DNA of 64,000 bases from Parachryseolinea silvisoli (GCF_021190955.1 NZ_JAIOAO010000008.1:110610-174609); one strand, 5' to 3'; positions 9,980-19,707 are shown, counted from the stretch's first letter. The notes: a model not told the origin generated them from the sequence alone. Program-made: numbers and translations.

Positions 9980-10005
9980 GACTAAAAAAATTCCCTTTTT
10001 TAGTC
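9980..10005 (+). terminator. AT-rich hairpin after the NTF2-like gene
   Basis: A 10-bp perfect inverted repeat (GACTAAAAAA and its complement, arms 9980-9989 and 9996-10005) with a six-base loop lies 21 bp after the stop codon. Its T-tract forms the stem itself and no separate U-run follows, so it is only a possible terminator. Confidence 0.4.
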
Positions 10006-10083
10006 GCCCTTCACCGGTAATTGTATAGAATGGGGTCGTCCTTGCACAGATGAGGATGGCCCGTTCTTTTTAGGAGGAATGGT

Positions 10084-10767
10084 ATGACGCATGCTTTTAA
10101 CTATCTTACCGCGATACTCTTGTGCCTTACGGGTATCCTCGGCGTACAAGCCCAAAGCACGTACCTGCTGCGCTATGAACACCAGGAATCGCGCCGCGCG
10201 GATAAGTCAACCTTGTTCTTCTACCTGGAGGAGCTTCCAGTGGGTACGACACACAACCAGCCCAGCCTGGTAACATTAGAAGATGCTCAATACAGGCTAT
10301 ATTACATTCGGCTACGCGAACCATCTGCCTCTTCCTATTTTGGGTGTGACAAATACCACGACCAGGCCGCGGGCGAAGAGCTTAGCGTCCGTGGCCTTCT
10401 CTCTGATTCGGTCCTGTTGACCTATGAACAAAAACAACAAGCTATTGAAGCACAATCCCTCGGCCTGCTGAGCAACCGCAGCCGGGCCAACACCGTCCTC
10501 ACCGTAGACATAGATGAACAGACCCAGGTAAAAATGGTCAAGATCAACTTCGACCTCTGCACCTGCAAAGTAAGCCACGCGTCATTCTCAAGTGTATCCG
10601 ATACATTGGCTATGCCACGCAAGATTTTGCAGACCGGAATATTCTCAGAAGCAGAAAAAACTTATTGGAAGAATCACGTATACTACGTGCTGGACAATGC
10701 GCTTGTTCAACATTGCCTGCCCCTGCCCGACAAATTCGTGAAAGCTTATCAGGTGGACCGGAACTAG
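10084..10767 (+). CDS. Secreted protein of unknown function
   Basis: A 227-residue protein with a signal peptide (cleavage likely after GVQAQ, residue 24). The mature part starts STYLLRYEHQESRRADKST and has few helices by eye; Cys residues at CDKYHD and LCTCKVSH could form disulfides or bind metal. I do not recognise a family. It lies 14 bp from the end of the convergent sigma-factor gene, so their 3' ends nearly meet, and no terminator hairpin separates them. An earlier GGAGG at about 10074 gives a good ribosome site for the ATG at 10084, unusual for this lineage. Confidence 0.7.
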   Translation: MTHAFNYLTAILLCLTGILGVQAQSTYLLRYEHQESRRADKSTLFFYLEELPVGTTHNQPSLVTLEDAQYRLYYIRLREPSASSYFGCDKYHDQAAGEELSVRGLLSDSVLLTYEQKQQAIEAQSLGLLSNRSRANTVLTVDIDEQTQVKMVKINFDLCTCKVSHASFSSVSDTLAMPRKILQTGIFSEAEKTYWKNHVYYVLDNALVQHCLPLPDKFVKAYQVDRN

Positions 10768-10780
10768 AAGGCAATACTTG

Positions 10781-11395
10781 TCAAAACCAACATAACACGA
10801 AAAACGACAACACGTACTTCACATACTGCCGCAACTGCGTTAGTCCGCGTTGCACCAGGTTGCGTGCCGATTGCTCGTTCACATTCAGCACCGCGGCAAT
10901 CTCTTCAAAATCCATTTCATCGTAGAACCGCAGTACCATGGCTTCGTATTGCCGGGGAGAGAGATCGTTCAATAACTTGCGAAGCCGGTGTACGCGCTGA
11001 TGACCGCTCTCTTCCTCAATCAGCTTTTGCTCCGACGAAGGTGTAGGTGTCAACCATACATCTTCAATCACAAAATCATCGAGGGTAAAGAAAGCTTTGC
11101 GCGATTCATTGCGCAATAGCTTGCGCCGCAACGAGCGGTATAAATAAAACCGCACCGATGTCGTGGGGGACAGCTTTTCCCGGAAGCGCCACAGGTCTAC
11201 GAATAAATCGTGAATGGCATCTTCCAATACCGCGTTCACGCCGCCGATCTTGCGCCCATAGTTGTACAACAATTTAAAATAACGGTCGTACAGTGCTGCA
11301 AAAGCTTGCTGGTCACTTTGCCGTAGGGCTTCCCATAGCTGCAGCTCGGTCTGGATATCGGCTTGTTTCTGCATGTGCGGGGTTAATGCGGTCAA
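10781..11395 (-). CDS. ECF-type RNA polymerase sigma factor
   Basis: A 204-residue sigma-70 family factor of the extracytoplasmic-function type. Region 2 spans about 30-100 (AFAALYDRYFKLLYNYGRKIGG, then DLFVDLWRFREKL, the core-binding/-10 part). Region 4 lies at about 140-195 (LSPRQYEAMVLRFYDEMDFEEIAAVLNV, a helix-turn-helix for the -35 element). Bacteroidota ECF factors of this kind are held by FecR and released when a SusC-STN receptor is loaded. The only FecR and STN receptor here are those at 8150 and 4607, so this is probably their sigma factor. A start seven codons in (11374) is also possible. Confidence 0.92.
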   Translation of the reverse strand: MTALTPHMQKQADIQTELQLWEALRQSDQQAFAALYDRYFKLLYNYGRKIGGVNAVLEDAIHDLFVDLWRFREKLSPTTSVRFYLYRSLRRKLLRNESRKAFFTLDDFVIEDVWLTPTPSSEQKLIEEESGHQRVHRLRKLLNDLSPRQYEAMVLRFYDEMDFEEIAAVLNVNEQSARNLVQRGLTQLRQYVKYVLSFFVLCWF

Positions 11396-11757
11396 GTAAC
11401 ATAATAATTTACAAAAGGCAAAATTCGTGCACTAAATCGATTGAATTGCCGCTGCAACGAGCGGATCGGCCATTCGTCGTTGCGCTGAGCCGGGTGCGTT
11501 TTTGACGTTGGTAAACCGATTTTCCACACGTATTTCCGCGCATCTGTGCCGGCCGGCAAGCGCATAAACTTTATCCGCCTGCCTTCAACCTTTACCCCCC
11601 ACGACGCATGGCCACCTCCCAAAAGGATGTATCGCCCGGGCGCCCATCGCCGGGTGTCTAAGAAGAATACTTCCGAAAACGTAAATTTTTATCCGTTAAA
11701 CGTAAACGCGCACATCGCCGTTTCCCGAACTTTCTTATCTATATACTGCACCTGCTG
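11396..11757. other. Intergenic region between PPTase and sigma-factor genes
   Basis: About 360 bp between two minus-strand genes. It should carry the promoter of the sigma-factor gene and the 3' end of the PPTase transcript. The half nearest the PPTase gene is AT-rich with repeated AACGTAAA-like words near 11677-11710. No credible coding frame or clear terminator was seen. Confidence 0.4.
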
Positions 11758-12384
11758 CTATACCACGAGATCCTTGAAGCGTACCGTTTGTACGGGTACA
11801 CGGGTACTGACACACACCGTATAACCTTGCCACGCCAGTGGCAAAAGGTGCCAGGGTTGTGGCTCTTCGCCGATTGTAGCTTGCAGGCCGTGCAACGCAA
11901 CGGACGATAAGGGTAATTGCAAGCCGCGACCATCGGCCTTTAGCACACTCTCCTTTTGCGTCCATCGGTGCAACAAGGCTTCCGAAGGACAGGCGGCGGT
12001 AACTACCGCACCCCACTCCTGCTGCGAGAAGGCTTGCTGATAGGCCGGCCAGGCAAGCGGGCGCAGGTGCTCGATGTCGATGCCCACGGGACCGTGCCGC
12101 AATGCAGCGCATATAATCAGATCGTGGCTGTGCGATAAGCTGAAGGCAGGTGCCGCGGGTATATAAGGCCTCCCATAAAGACTGGTGCGAATATCGGCTA
12201 CTGTGACGGGCACCTGCAGGTCTTGCAAGACCTGCAGGATCAACCATCGGCCGAGCACGTGGCGCGCATAGTGCGAAGGCTCAACGGCCGGCTGTAACGG
12301 CCCGGGCAAACCCAAACGCTGCGCCAGCGTTTGAATGGCTTCGGGTGACGTCGAAGTGCGGTTTACGCAAGCCACGGTAAGCAT
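11758..12384 (-). CDS. Sfp-type 4'-phosphopantetheinyl transferase
   Basis: A 208-residue enzyme that transfers phosphopantetheine from CoA to the serine of carrier proteins. All family signatures are visible: GRPY (71-74), FSLSHSHD (81-88), GIDIE (101-105, with the Mg-binding Asp and Glu) and WTQKESVLKADGRGL (141-155). The length suits the Sfp class rather than the short AcpS class. It is transcribed divergently from the PKS at 12527, whose ACP serine is its expected target; the 142-bp gap would hold both promoters. Confidence 0.95.
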   Translation of the reverse strand: MLTVACVNRTSTSPEAIQTLAQRLGLPGPLQPAVEPSHYARHVLGRWLILQVLQDLQVPVTVADIRTSLYGRPYIPAAPAFSLSHSHDLIICAALRHGPVGIDIEHLRPLAWPAYQQAFSQQEWGAVVTAACPSEALLHRWTQKESVLKADGRGLQLPLSSVALHGLQATIGEEPQPWHLLPLAWQGYTVCVSTRVPVQTVRFKDLVV

Positions 12385-12526
12385 GATCCGTAACGATATA
12401 TAGTGTATTTCTTATGACAGTAAGGTATATCCAATGGCACTAGAATGGTGATTTAGTTTAACGATCAGAGCGCAACGCAGTTGTTAATAAAGGCCCCCTC
12501 AACACCCATTAACAAACTTCGTCTGT
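12385..12526. promoter_or_regulatory. Divergent promoter region between PPTase and PKS
   Basis: 142 bp between the divergent starts. It is AT-rich compared with the flanking genes and contains short TATA-like words (near 12398 and 12427), but no exact TAnnTTTG box. Shared control of PPTase and PKS is inferred from layout only. Confidence 0.45.
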
Positions 12527-15500
12527 ATGAAAGATGCGTCCGAAAATCTTGTACCACGTCAACCCGTGGCCATTGTGGGCATGTCCTGCCGTTTTCCGGG
12601 AGCCCCCACCCCTGAAGCATTTTGGGAGATGCTCCGCCACGGCCGCGATGCCGTTCGGGAGATACCGGCCGACCGGTGGGCCGTAGACGATTATTACGAC
12701 GCCGATCCTGCTACGCCCGACAAGACGCATCAGCGCCACGCCGCGTTGCTTGACGACATCCACGCATTCGATCCGCTGTTCTTTTCCATATCACCGGCCG
12801 AAGCCGCCGAAATGAATCCATCGCAAAAGCTTGCGCTCGAGTTGGTATGGGAAGCGGTCGAACGCTCGGCCATGCCCCACAAGCAAGTACAGGGCACGCA
12901 TACGGGTGTCTACATTGGTAACATCTGGAGCGACTTTGAGCATTATCGCAAGCACCAGCACGCACGCGTCACTCCGCATTCGGCCGTGGGCCAGTCCGCC
13001 AACATCATTGCCAATCGTATTTCGTTTTCCTTCGGCTTTACCGGCCCGAGCATGGTCATCGACACAGGCTGCTCTTCGTCACTGGTCGCCTTGCACCTGG
13101 CATGCCAGGCACTGTGGGACGGCAGCATTTCGCTAGGCGTCGTCGCCGGTGTCAACCACCTGCTCGACCCCGATCAATATATACTCTTGTCAAAGTTTGG
13201 CGGGCTGTCTGTAAAAGGCCGCTGCAGTACCTTCGACGCCGACGCCGACGGCTTTGTGCGCGGCGAAGGCGGCGGTGTGCTACTCGTCAAGACACTCGCC
13301 CAGGCGGAGCGCGACGGCGATCGCATCTATGCCGTCATTCGCGGCACGGCGATGAATAACAATGGCTATAATGAAACCCTGCCCGCCACCAGCGTGGCCG
13401 GCCAGCGACAGTTGTTAACCGAAGCCTACGCGCACAGCGGCCTGTTGCCCAACATGATCCACTACGTGGAAGCGCACGGCACCGGCACCCGCCGGGGCGA
13501 CCCTACCGAGGCACAGGCACTCGGCGAATTCTTCCGCACAGGCCGCACGCGGCCACTCCACATCGGCTCGGTAAAAACCAACATCGGTCACCTCGAAGCC
13601 GCCGCAGGCATGGCCGGACTCATCAAGGTGATTCTCGCCATGCAGCATCGTCAACTGCCGCCGAGCCTGCACTTCCGCCGGCCGAATCCCAACATACCGT
13701 TCGATACGCTTAAACTACACGTACAACAGGCCGCCGGCCCGTGGCCCGCCGGCACAGGCGAGCTCCTGCGGGCAGGTATAAATTCGTTTGGCTGGGGCGG
13801 CACCAACGCGCACACTGTGCTCGAAGAATATCGCCCGGTCGTCCCACCGCGCGCCACCCGCACAGCCCCGGCACGTTACTGCCTGCCGCTGTCCGCTGCT
13901 TCCAACAGCGCTTTGCATGCGTATGTTGCCGCCTACCGCCAACACCTCGGGCATGCGTCACCCGACGCGCTGGCCGACAGTTGCATGGCCACGGCCCTGC
14001 GTAAACCGGCCCTGGCCCACCGCGCACTCTTCACCGCCCCCGACTGCGCCGGCATGCTGCAGGCGCTCGACCGCTTTCTACAAGAGGGAACCACTACCAC
14101 ACCACAAACGCCCGGCACGGCGCGCGTGGTCATGGTCTTTTCCGGACAGGGCGGACAATGGCTCGGTATGGGCACTGTGCTATACCGCCAAGAACCAGTC
14201 TTTCGCCGCGCCATCGATGCGTGTGCCGCCGCCTATACACCCTATGTAGACTGGTCCCTAACGGACCAGCTAGGGGCTACACCCGACACCAGCCGTCTCG
14301 CCGAGATCCAGGTAGTACAGCCCGTACTTTGCGCGATACAGATCGCGCTGGCGCGGCTGTGGATTTCGTGGGGCATTGCTGTACAGGGTGTCGTCGGCCA
14401 CAGCATGGGCGAAGTCGCCGCCGCCCACATCGCCGGCAGCCTGACGCTTGAAGACGCCGCACGCATCATCTGTACCCGCAGCCGCCTCCTGAAGATTATC
14501 AGCGGCCAGGGGGCCATGGCCGTCACAGACCTCTCCCTGGCCGAAGCCGAAACGTGGTTAAAACAATACCCCGACCTGACCGTTGCCGTCAGCAACAGCC
14601 CCACCTCCACCGTATTGGCCGGCGACCGGCTTACCATGAACACATTCGTGCAAGCCCTGGAGCAAGCACAACGTTTTGTGCGTCCGGTCAATGTCGACGT
14701 CGCCTCGCACAGCCGCCAGGTAGACCCGCTGCAAGAGCCGCTGCGGCACGCGCTGCGCGCCTTAAAACCCGCAAAAGCCGCCATCGCATTTTACTCCACG
14801 GTACACGGCCGCAAAGTAGATGGCACCACGCTCGACGCCCGCTACTGGGCCGATAACCTGCGCAACACCGTGCAGTTCGCTACGGTTGTGCGCAGCCTGT
14901 TGGTCGAAGCGCCTACACTCTTTCTGGAGGTGGGACCACACCCCGTGCTGATCAACGCCCTGCATGAATGCGCCGCCACCTGCCCGGGGTCGATCTATAG
15001 CACCCTGGCATCGGGCCACCGCGACACGAACGAACACGACACACTCTATCAATCGCTGGCCGCCTTATACCAGCAAGGGTACGACATACCGTGGCATCGA
15101 TTCTACCAGGGCCACCAGGGGGCGCCCATCCTGCTGCCCGCCTATCCATTCCAACGCGACCGCTATACCGTACACGCACGCACTGCACCGCGCGCTATAC
15201 GCACCGCCGCGACTGCAGCCCCCCTGCTGGGCCAGCGCATACCCCTGGCCGGCTTCGACTCACTTTTCTATTGGGACACCACCCTAAGCCTGGACACGTT
15301 CCCGTACCTGCAGGACCACCGTGCCCAGGGCGAAGTTGTCCTACCCGGCGCAACCTACATAGAGCTGGTGCTCGAAGCCATCACATCGCTGGCACTCAAC
15401 GGCACGCCCGTCTTGTCTGCCATACGGTTTTTACAACCGGTCACAATTGCGCCGGGCGATCACGTGCGCCTGCAGCTGCGCCTCCAACGCGACGGCGAAC

Positions 15501-18500
15501 GCTATACCTTTGGCTGCTTCTGCGCACGCGAAGCGGCAGACGGTACCACGTGGCACGTGGTCGCCGAAGGATTAATGCAGCTACCGGCCCGGCCGGAGAC
15601 CCCACCGCCGCCACTGTCAGTCTATCCGTTCCACCTGCAAAGCGGCCCCGCCTACTATGAAGCCCTCACTACGCTGGGACTACCGTATGGCCCGGCGTTC
15701 CGCCAGCTGCAGGAGCTGCAAAGCAACGAGGTACACAGCACCGTACACTTTAGTCTGCGGGCCTCTGACGTCGTACACCGGGCCGCCGGCCGTTACCGCG
15801 TGCACCCCGCATTGCTCGATGCCTGCTTCCAGCCGCTTTTCTACCGCGTACTGGCGGAACCGGGGCGAGGCTTTCACGGCGCCGCGACCTATCTCACAGG
15901 CGTCGGGCTGCTGCAAGTGCTGGCGCCCACACCGGCGCCCGATCAACTACTCGAAGGCACGGCCGTACTGCACACGCCCGAAATCGACGAAGCCCAGGGA
16001 CGCATCGTCGTCACCGCCGACATTTTTGTACGCACCGGCGACGGCACGTTGTTTCTATACCTGCGCGGCCTCGAAGGCGTCGTGCTCGACACCGGCCGTG
16101 AGACACGCCGGCGCGAAGCTCTGCGCCAATGGTTTTACACCGTGCAGTGGGAAAAAGTACAGGCGCCCGCTCCCCCCGTCACCGCACTGCAAGGCACGTG
16201 GCTGGTACTCGGCGATCCTTGCGGACTGAGCGACCTGGTCGTCGAGAAGATGGAGCACGCGGGCCTGCACTGTATACACGTCGCGCCCGACAATGCTTTC
16301 ACCCGGGTCGGCCTTCACCAATATACCCTCGACTATACTTCACCCGACGGCTATCACCAATTACTGCACGCCGTCGACGCAGGCACGGGCGAATCCCTCA
16401 CCGGCATTCTGCTCATGTCCAGTCTGAGCTATACCTGGAAAGACCCCTCCCTTACCGCCGACAGCCTGGAAGAATACCAGGTATACGGCAGCCTCAGCTT
16501 GCTATACCTTGTACAAGCGCTGGTGCGCCGGCAGGCAACCGCGCATCCGCAGGTTGTGGTCGTCACAAACGGTATTCATGCCGTCGGCCGCGCCGACGAT
16601 GTCGCACAACCCTTGCACAGCCCCCTGGCAGGCCTCACACGCGTGTTGGGCAACGAGTTGCCACACTACCGGGCACGCTGCATCGACCTGAGCGCAAACC
16701 CCTCTTACGACGAGCTCTATCGCGTGGTGGACGCCCTGCATCCCACCGCCGAGCAGGTCCTCGCGTTCCGCGGTGGCGACCGCTATGTACCGCGGCTTCG
16801 TCAGCCTGTCATCAGTCCACCGCCCATTGCCGAAACCGTATTCCGTCAGAACGCCACCTATCTGGTTACGGGCTTTCGCGGCATCGCTTTCGCGTTTGTA
16901 GAATGGATGGTGCGGCGCGGTGCGCGAAACATCGCGCTCGTCAGCCGCAGCGCCGACGTACCGCCCGCCCTGGAAGCCCGGTTCGCCGCGCTCGAAGCCC
17001 AGGGCTGCCGCCTGCGGTTGTTTGCGGCCGACGCTGGTGATTACGAGTCGTTGCACGCCGTCATGACACACATCGACACGACCATGGCACCCTTGCGCGG
17101 CGTGGTGCACGCCGCCGGTATCATTCACGCCCAACCGCTGGCCGATATCACCACCGATGACCTGCGCGACACCTTGCATCCCAAAATGAAAGGTGCGTGG
17201 AACCTGCACCTGCTGACACAGCACCGTACACTGGATTGTTTTATACTTTTCTCATCGGCATCAGCGCTCATCGGCCTCAGCGGCCAGGGTGGTTACGTAG
17301 CCGCCAACACCTTTCTCGATGCGCTGGCACACAGCCGCCGTTGCATGGGGCTGCCGGGCATGAGTATCAACTGGGGCGTCATGCTCGACAGCGGCATGGT
17401 CGCCGACACCGAAGGGCTCGAAGCCTATGCCCGCGCGGAAGGATTTATACCAGCCACCATGAACGAAGCACTCCATGCATTCGAGGCCCTCTATCCCGAC
17501 AATCCCGTGCAAGCCGGCTTGCTGCGCCTCGACGCTGCAGTCATGGCGCAATACTATACTACGCTCGCCCAGACCCCCTATTTCCGGGGCTTGCTTACAA
17601 CACACTCCACCACCACTGCCACCACCCAGGCATTCACCATACCAGCCGACCCCGAAGCCCGCACGGCCTATTTGCTACAACGCGTCATCCTCCACACCGC
17701 CGCCATCGTCCACATGCCGGCGGTGCAGATCTCTCCTTCCATGACCTTCCGCAGTCTCGGCCTCGACTCCATCATGGCGGTACAACTGCGCAACCTGCTG
17801 GAGGCCGAAACGGGTGTTACCTTGTCGGTCGCCATGTTCTGGTCACATCCCTCTTTACAAACCTTCGCGGCGTTTCTGAGTCATTCCGTCGAAGGTACTG
17901 CTGCCGTCCCCACGATGCCACCTGCCGCCGACCCGGCCCGCTGGTTTACGATACCCCGGCCGGCTCCTACGGCCGCATTGCGTTTGGTATGCCTGCACGA
18001 TGCCGGTGGCGACGGAGCCCTGTTCCAGGGATGGGAGATGTTGCTTGGCGCCAACATCGAGCTCATATTGGTCGAACTTCCAGGACGAGGCCGCCACCTC
18101 GAAGACCCTGCCTATGATGATGTAGATTCTTTACTGCGCGACCTGGTGCCGGCGCTCCTGCCCAGCCTCGACCGGCCCTTCATCATCTTCGGTCACAGCC
18201 TCGGCGGATTGTTAGCCTTCGAGCTCGTGCGTGCGCTGCGCCGTGGCAAACACCCGCTGCCGCAGCGGCTTTTCGTGTCGTCCACACCGGCCTTGATGAC
18301 GTACAAGGCGCACGAATACGATCCCGCCATGCCGGATGCCGCGCTGATAACAGCATTTCCACACCTGGCCCAAACTCCCGGTGACGTCGCCTGGCAACAG
18401 TATAAACGCCGGCTCTTGCGGCAAGATCTGCAGTTGGTCTACCGCTACAGTCATCATCGCGAGGCGCCAATAGACATTCCCGTCACCGTACTCTTTGGCG

Positions 18501-18682
18501 ATGACGATCCACGGGTCAGCGCGCTGCAAGCCGCGGCATGGGAGCGCGAGACTACATCCGGTTGTACAGTCGTGTCCCGCCCGGGCGGGCACCGGTTTAT
18601 AGACCAGGACACAGCCTATATCACCTCGCTGATGCTGGCCGAAGTGCCCGCCGTACCGGCCGGTATCACGCCCAACCGCTGA
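12527..18682 (+). CDS. Single-module type I polyketide synthase (KS-AT-DH-KR-ACP-TE)
   Basis: A 2051-residue modular synthase. KS (about 13-435): active Cys182 in DTGCSSS, plus EAHGTGT and NIGHLEAAAG histidines. AT (about 530-830): GHSMGE with Ser626 and a VDVASHS motif, the form seen in mycocerosate-type ATs and leaning to methylmalonyl, though specificity is not certain. DH (about 905-1190): HRAQGEVVLP with His931, and Asp1098 in HPALLDACFQ. KR (about 1440-1640): the Ser/Tyr1590/Asn set is present, but the NADPH loop reads TGFRGIAF (1448-1455) instead of TGGxGGLG. ACP: Ser1748 in GLDSIM. C-terminal TE: Ser1891 in GHSLGG with later GDDD and GGHRF, like type II thioesterases. There is no ER domain. 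A full cycle may be iterative; the product is unknown. Confidence 0.95.
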   Translation: MKDASENLVPRQPVAIVGMSCRFPGAPTPEAFWEMLRHGRDAVREIPADRWAVDDYYDADPATPDKTHQRHAALLDDIHAFDPLFFSISPAEAAEMNPSQKLALELVWEAVERSAMPHKQVQGTHTGVYIGNIWSDFEHYRKHQHARVTPHSAVGQSANIIANRISFSFGFTGPSMVIDTGCSSSLVALHLACQALWDGSISLGVVAGVNHLLDPDQYILLSKFGGLSVKGRCSTFDADADGFVRGEGGGVLLVKTLAQAERDGDRIYAVIRGTAMNNNGYNETLPATSVAGQRQLLTEAYAHSGLLPNMIHYVEAHGTGTRRGDPTEAQALGEFFRTGRTRPLHIGSVKTNIGHLEAAAGMAGLIKVILAMQHRQLPPSLHFRRPNPNIPFDTLKLHVQQAAGPWPAGTGELLRAGINSFGWGGTNAHTVLEEYRPVVPPRATRTAPARYCLPLSAASNSALHAYVAAYRQHLGHASPDALADSCMATALRKPALAHRALFTAPDCAGMLQALDRFLQEGTTTTPQTPGTARVVMVFSGQGGQWLGMGTVLYRQEPVFRRAIDACAAAYTPYVDWSLTDQLGATPDTSRLAEIQVVQPVLCAIQIALARLWISWGIAVQGVVGHSMGEVAAAHIAGSLTLEDAARIICTRSRLLKIISGQGAMAVTDLSLAEAETWLKQYPDLTVAVSNSPTSTVLAGDRLTMNTFVQALEQAQRFVRPVNVDVASHSRQVDPLQEPLRHALRALKPAKAAIAFYSTVHGRKVDGTTLDARYWADNLRNTVQFATVVRSLLVEAPTLFLEVGPHPVLINALHECAATCPGSIYSTLASGHRDTNEHDTLYQSLAALYQQGYDIPWHRFYQGHQGAPILLPAYPFQRDRYTVHARTAPRAIRTAATAAPLLGQRIPLAGFDSLFYWDTTLSLDTFPYLQDHRAQGEVVLPGATYIELVLEAITSLALNGTPVLSAIRFLQPVTIAPGDHVRLQLRLQRDGERYTFGCFCAREAADGTTWHVVAEGLMQLPARPETPPPPLSVYPFHLQSGPAYYEALTTLGLPYGPAFRQLQELQSNEVHSTVHFSLRASDVVHRAAGRYRVHPALLDACFQPLFYRVLAEPGRGFHGAATYLTGVGLLQVLAPTPAPDQLLEGTAVLHTPEIDEAQGRIVVTADIFVRTGDGTLFLYLRGLEGVVLDTGRETRRREALRQWFYTVQWEKVQAPAPPVTALQGTWLVLGDPCGLSDLVVEKMEHAGLHCIHVAPDNAFTRVGLHQYTLDYTSPDGYHQLLHAVDAGTGESLTGILLMSSLSYTWKDPSLTADSLEEYQVYGSLSLLYLVQALVRRQATAHPQVVVVTNGIHAVGRADDVAQPLHSPLAGLTRVLGNELPHYRARCIDLSANPSYDELYRVVDALHPTAEQVLAFRGGDRYVPRLRQPVISPPPIAETVFRQNATYLVTGFRGIAFAFVEWMVRRGARNIALVSRSADVPPALEARFAALEAQGCRLRLFAADAGDYESLHAVMTHIDTTMAPLRGVVHAAGIIHAQPLADITTDDLRDTLHPKMKGAWNLHLLTQHRTLDCFILFSSASALIGLSGQGGYVAANTFLDALAHSRRCMGLPGMSINWGVMLDSGMVADTEGLEAYARAEGFIPATMNEALHAFEALYPDNPVQAGLLRLDAAVMAQYYTTLAQTPYFRGLLTTHSTTTATTQAFTIPADPEARTAYLLQRVILHTAAIVHMPAVQISPSMTFRSLGLDSIMAVQLRNLLEAETGVTLSVAMFWSHPSLQTFAAFLSHSVEGTAAVPTMPPAADPARWFTIPRPAPTAALRLVCLHDAGGDGALFQGWEMLLGANIELILVELPGRGRHLEDPAYDDVDSLLRDLVPALLPSLDRPFIIFGHSLGGLLAFELVRALRRGKHPLPQRLFVSSTPALMTYKAHEYDPAMPDAALITAFPHLAQTPGDVAWQQYKRRLLRQDLQLVYRYSHHREAPIDIPVTVLFGDDDPRVSALQAAAWERETTSGCTVVSRPGGHRFIDQDTAYITSLMLAEVPAVPAGITPNR

Positions 18683-18687
18683 CGTCT

Positions 18688-19131
18688 ATGGAAGCTATCG
18701 GCCCCCGCATCATCGGCACATGGAAACTGGTCTCGTGGACCTACACCGACGACCAGGGCAACACCGTACCCTACCTGGGCGAAGGGGCGCAAGGTATATT
18801 GATGTACGACCAACATGGGTATATGAATGCGCAGCTCATGCGCGCCGGGCGGGCGCCCTTCGCCAAACCCGGATTTGCCGACGGCACGGCGGAAGAAACC
18901 TGGCTTGCCTTCAATTCATACATTGCATACTATGGTCGCTATTATGAATCACAACCGGGCGAGATCATACATGAGGTAGAAGGCAGCCTCTTTCCTAACT
19001 GGGTTGGTCACAGACAAGTAAGGTATGCTACCGTAATAGGCGACCAGTTAACCCTTCACACCTTGCCAATCGCTGCTCAAGAGCGTAAAATTGTGTTTTA
19101 TATAACTTGGCAACGCCTGAAACTATCCTGA
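18688..19131 (+). CDS. Lipocalin-like domain protein coupled to the PKS
   Basis: A 147-residue protein (MEAIGPRIIGTWKLVSWTYTDDQ). The IxGTWKLVSW opening followed by beta-rich sequence (GILMYDQHGYMNAQLMR) is the lipocalin-like family (PF13924-like), often found beside polyketide genes. The ATG at 18688 is chosen because it follows the PKS stop by 5 bp and matches the family start; the frame is open further upstream but overlaps the PKS. There is no signal peptide, so it should act in the cytoplasm, possibly binding or cyclising the polyketide. That function is inference from context. Confidence 0.85.
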   Translation: MEAIGPRIIGTWKLVSWTYTDDQGNTVPYLGEGAQGILMYDQHGYMNAQLMRAGRAPFAKPGFADGTAEETWLAFNSYIAYYGRYYESQPGEIIHEVEGSLFPNWVGHRQVRYATVIGDQLTLHTLPIAAQERKIVFYITWQRLKLS

Positions 19132-19308
19132 ATCGGATGTAAGTTATTATGCGTTTTTCAGCTGGATTTTAGGGATAATCGGTCTAACTTGATTGGCATT
19201 CTTTCATAACCAGAACCGAATGACATGTTTTAGCTAGCGCTGAATGTTTAGCCGTAAAACCGATTTTACCCTTATCAGAACCCAAGACCCAACCCAAACC
19301 AAACAGTT

Positions 19309-19707
19309 ATGGAGATGCTTTTCAGTGCTAAGAATATCGAGATAAGCTTTGATACGACGCACCGTTTTTTGTATTGCAATTGGATCGGCTTTCAGAACAA
19401 AGAATCAATCTTTAACTCGGGAGCGCGCATGATCGAGCTCTTACACAAACTGCAGATCCACAAAGTGCTGAACGATAACACACTCGTCACGGGGCCGTGG
19501 CAGGAGTCGGCCGATTGGACCAACAGCATCTGGTTTCCGCAAATGGTGGAAGCCGGGCTTACACACTTTGCATGGATCTCATCGGGCAATATTTTCGCCA
19601 ATCTTTCGGCACGGCGCGCGATGCCCACGACCAATGTAACCGTGCGGATCTTCGCATCGTATCCCGAGGCATACACGTGGCTGACTAACCAGCCGGAAAA
19701 AACTTAA
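19309..19707 (+). CDS. STAS/SpoIIAA-like domain protein
   Basis: A 132-residue soluble protein. The pattern of an N-terminal strand pair (ISFDTTHRFLYCNWIGFQN), a helix (SGARMIELLHKL), the strand KVLNDNTLVTG and a C-terminal YPEAYTWLTNQ helix fits SpoIIAA-like/STAS-fold proteins common in Bacteroidota. No phosphorylatable serine like that of true anti-anti-sigma factors can be assigned. It follows the PKS operon by 178 bp and may be independent. A start two codons later (19315) is equally possible. Confidence 0.65.
   Translation: MEMLFSAKNIEISFDTTHRFLYCNWIGFQNKESIFNSGARMIELLHKLQIHKVLNDNTLVTGPWQESADWTNSIWFPQMVEAGLTHFAWISSGNIFANLSARRAMPTTNVTVRIFASYPEAYTWLTNQPEKT

Noticed and set aside
16129..17040. 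Plus-strand frame of 303 codons within the PKS
   Set aside because: Out-of-frame reading of the PKS; the product is Arg/Pro/His-rich with no domains.
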